The notes beneath the pieces are model-generated. The model saw only the letters and a list, made by a program, of their open reading frames with translations. It had not been told where the DNA came from and searched no databases. Both the position numbers and the translations under genes were made by a program. Positions 7,042-7,270 of a stretch of 7,270 bases of DNA are shown in pieces (the first letter of the stretch is position 1; each line of letters begins with the position of its first letter). Source of the DNA: a bacterium (GTDB taxonomy: Bacteria; CAIJMQ01; JAADFP01); contig JALUVB010000224.1 of assembly GCA_027021085.1 (NCBI GenBank), positions 1 to 7,270 of the forward strand. Reading direction: 5' to 3'.

Positions 7042-7097
7042 ACCGGGAGCCTTCTGGTCCCAAACCAGACGCCCTAACCAGATTGGGCCAGCCCCCG
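7023..7097 (-). tRNA. tRNA-Pro (anticodon UGG)
   Basis: The minus strand folds as a 75-nt cloverleaf. The acceptor CGGGGGC/GCCCCCG has 7 perfect pairs and the D arm is GCCC-AATCTGGTTA-GGGC. The anticodon stem TCTGG/CCAGA carries loop TTTGGGA, giving anticodon TGG with G37 as usual for proline. The variable region is AGGCT, the T arm is CCCGG-TTCAAAT-CCGGG, and the discriminator is A at 7023. The next bases read CAG, so CCA is not encoded and must be added afterwards. The 3' 19 nt overlap the end of the convergent maf-rlmD gene. A short T-run (minus strand TCTTTTT, near 7012-7018) follows the tRNA 3' end and may help termination. Confidence 0.96.
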
Positions 7098-7145
7098 AAA
7101 AGCGTGGCGGAATATCACAAAAAATGCACCACCCGCCTCTCCCGT

Positions 7146-7154
7146 ATTATAACA
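7146..7154 (-). promoter_or_regulatory. Extended -10 promoter for tRNA-Pro
   Basis: On the minus strand the sequence reads TGTTATAAT, a perfect TATAAT (7151-7146) preceded by the TGn extension. The -35 region at 17-nt spacing (TAGAGG, 7174-7169) matches TTGACA at only 3 of 6 positions, which an extended -10 can compensate. Transcription would begin near 7139, giving a 5' leader of about 42 nt to be removed by RNase P. Confidence 0.6.
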
Positions 7155-7210
7155 AAGATATCTCTCCCCCTCTACTTACCGGAAAACTCTTCTTTTACTC
7201 TTAGACTTTA

Positions 7211-7270
7211 TAGTGTGAATGGTAGTGGGTAGCGGGGAAATGGTAGCGAGTAGATAGTAGTTAGTAGCGA
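7211..7270. repeat. Degenerate TAG-rich repeat tract at right edge
   Basis: The last 60 bases are built from variants such as GGTAGTGG, GGTAGCGG, GGTAGCGAG and AGTAG. They resemble, but do not copy, the AGTGAAT repeats after polA. The tract continues to the window edge, so its true extent is unknown. I see no gene in 7098-7270 beyond the tRNA promoter and this tract. Confidence 0.45.

Noticed and set aside
6962-7232. Two short plus-strand frames (80 and 64 codons) crossing the right-hand intergenic region
   Set aside because: They read through the antisense of the tRNA gene and into the low-complexity tract; no RBS and no protein resemblance.

Overview
The window looks like chromosomal housekeeping DNA from an uncultured, probably anaerobic bacterium, and the lineage cannot be fixed from the sequence alone. 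Clues are a two-subunit-type [4Fe-4S] class I fumarase, purine-rich coding strands with many AGA/AGG arginine and ATA isoleucine codons, and Lys/Glu-rich proteins. These hint at an anaerobe, possibly thermophilic (inference). There is no sign of phage, IS element or CRISPR.

Layout. On the minus strand, reading leftward from about 2158, is leuA (2-isopropylmalate synthase). It is followed by a fumarate hydratase alpha subunit that starts inside the leuA stop (ATGA overlap) and runs off the left edge. Only 64 bp separate the leuA start from the divergent polA start at 2223. polA (DNA polymerase I, 880 aa) fills 2223-4865. A 229-bp gap (4866-5094) holds short direct repeats, a perfect 10-bp inverted repeat, a TATAAT box and a GC-rich foldable leader. 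From 5095 to 7041 a single frame encodes an N-terminal Maf nucleotide pyrophosphatase fused to a complete RlmD/RumA-type 23S rRNA m5U methyltransferase. Its last six codons and its stop lie on the antisense strand of a convergent tRNA-Pro(UGG) gene (7023-7097, minus), which has its own extended -10 promoter. The right edge (7211-7270) is a degenerate TAG-rich repeat tract.

Function. leuA commits carbon to leucine and fumarase interconverts fumarate and malate; co-transcription suggests co-regulated central/amino-acid metabolism. polA, the Maf-methyltransferase and tRNA-Pro are information-processing genes.

The two most noteworthy points are (1) the Maf-RlmD fusion, which joins an enzyme that makes 5-methyluridine in RNA to one from a family that destroys non-canonical nucleotides, and (2) a PolA whose 5'-nuclease domain is present in length but has lost several catalytic carboxylates, while the proofreading and polymerase sites are intact.
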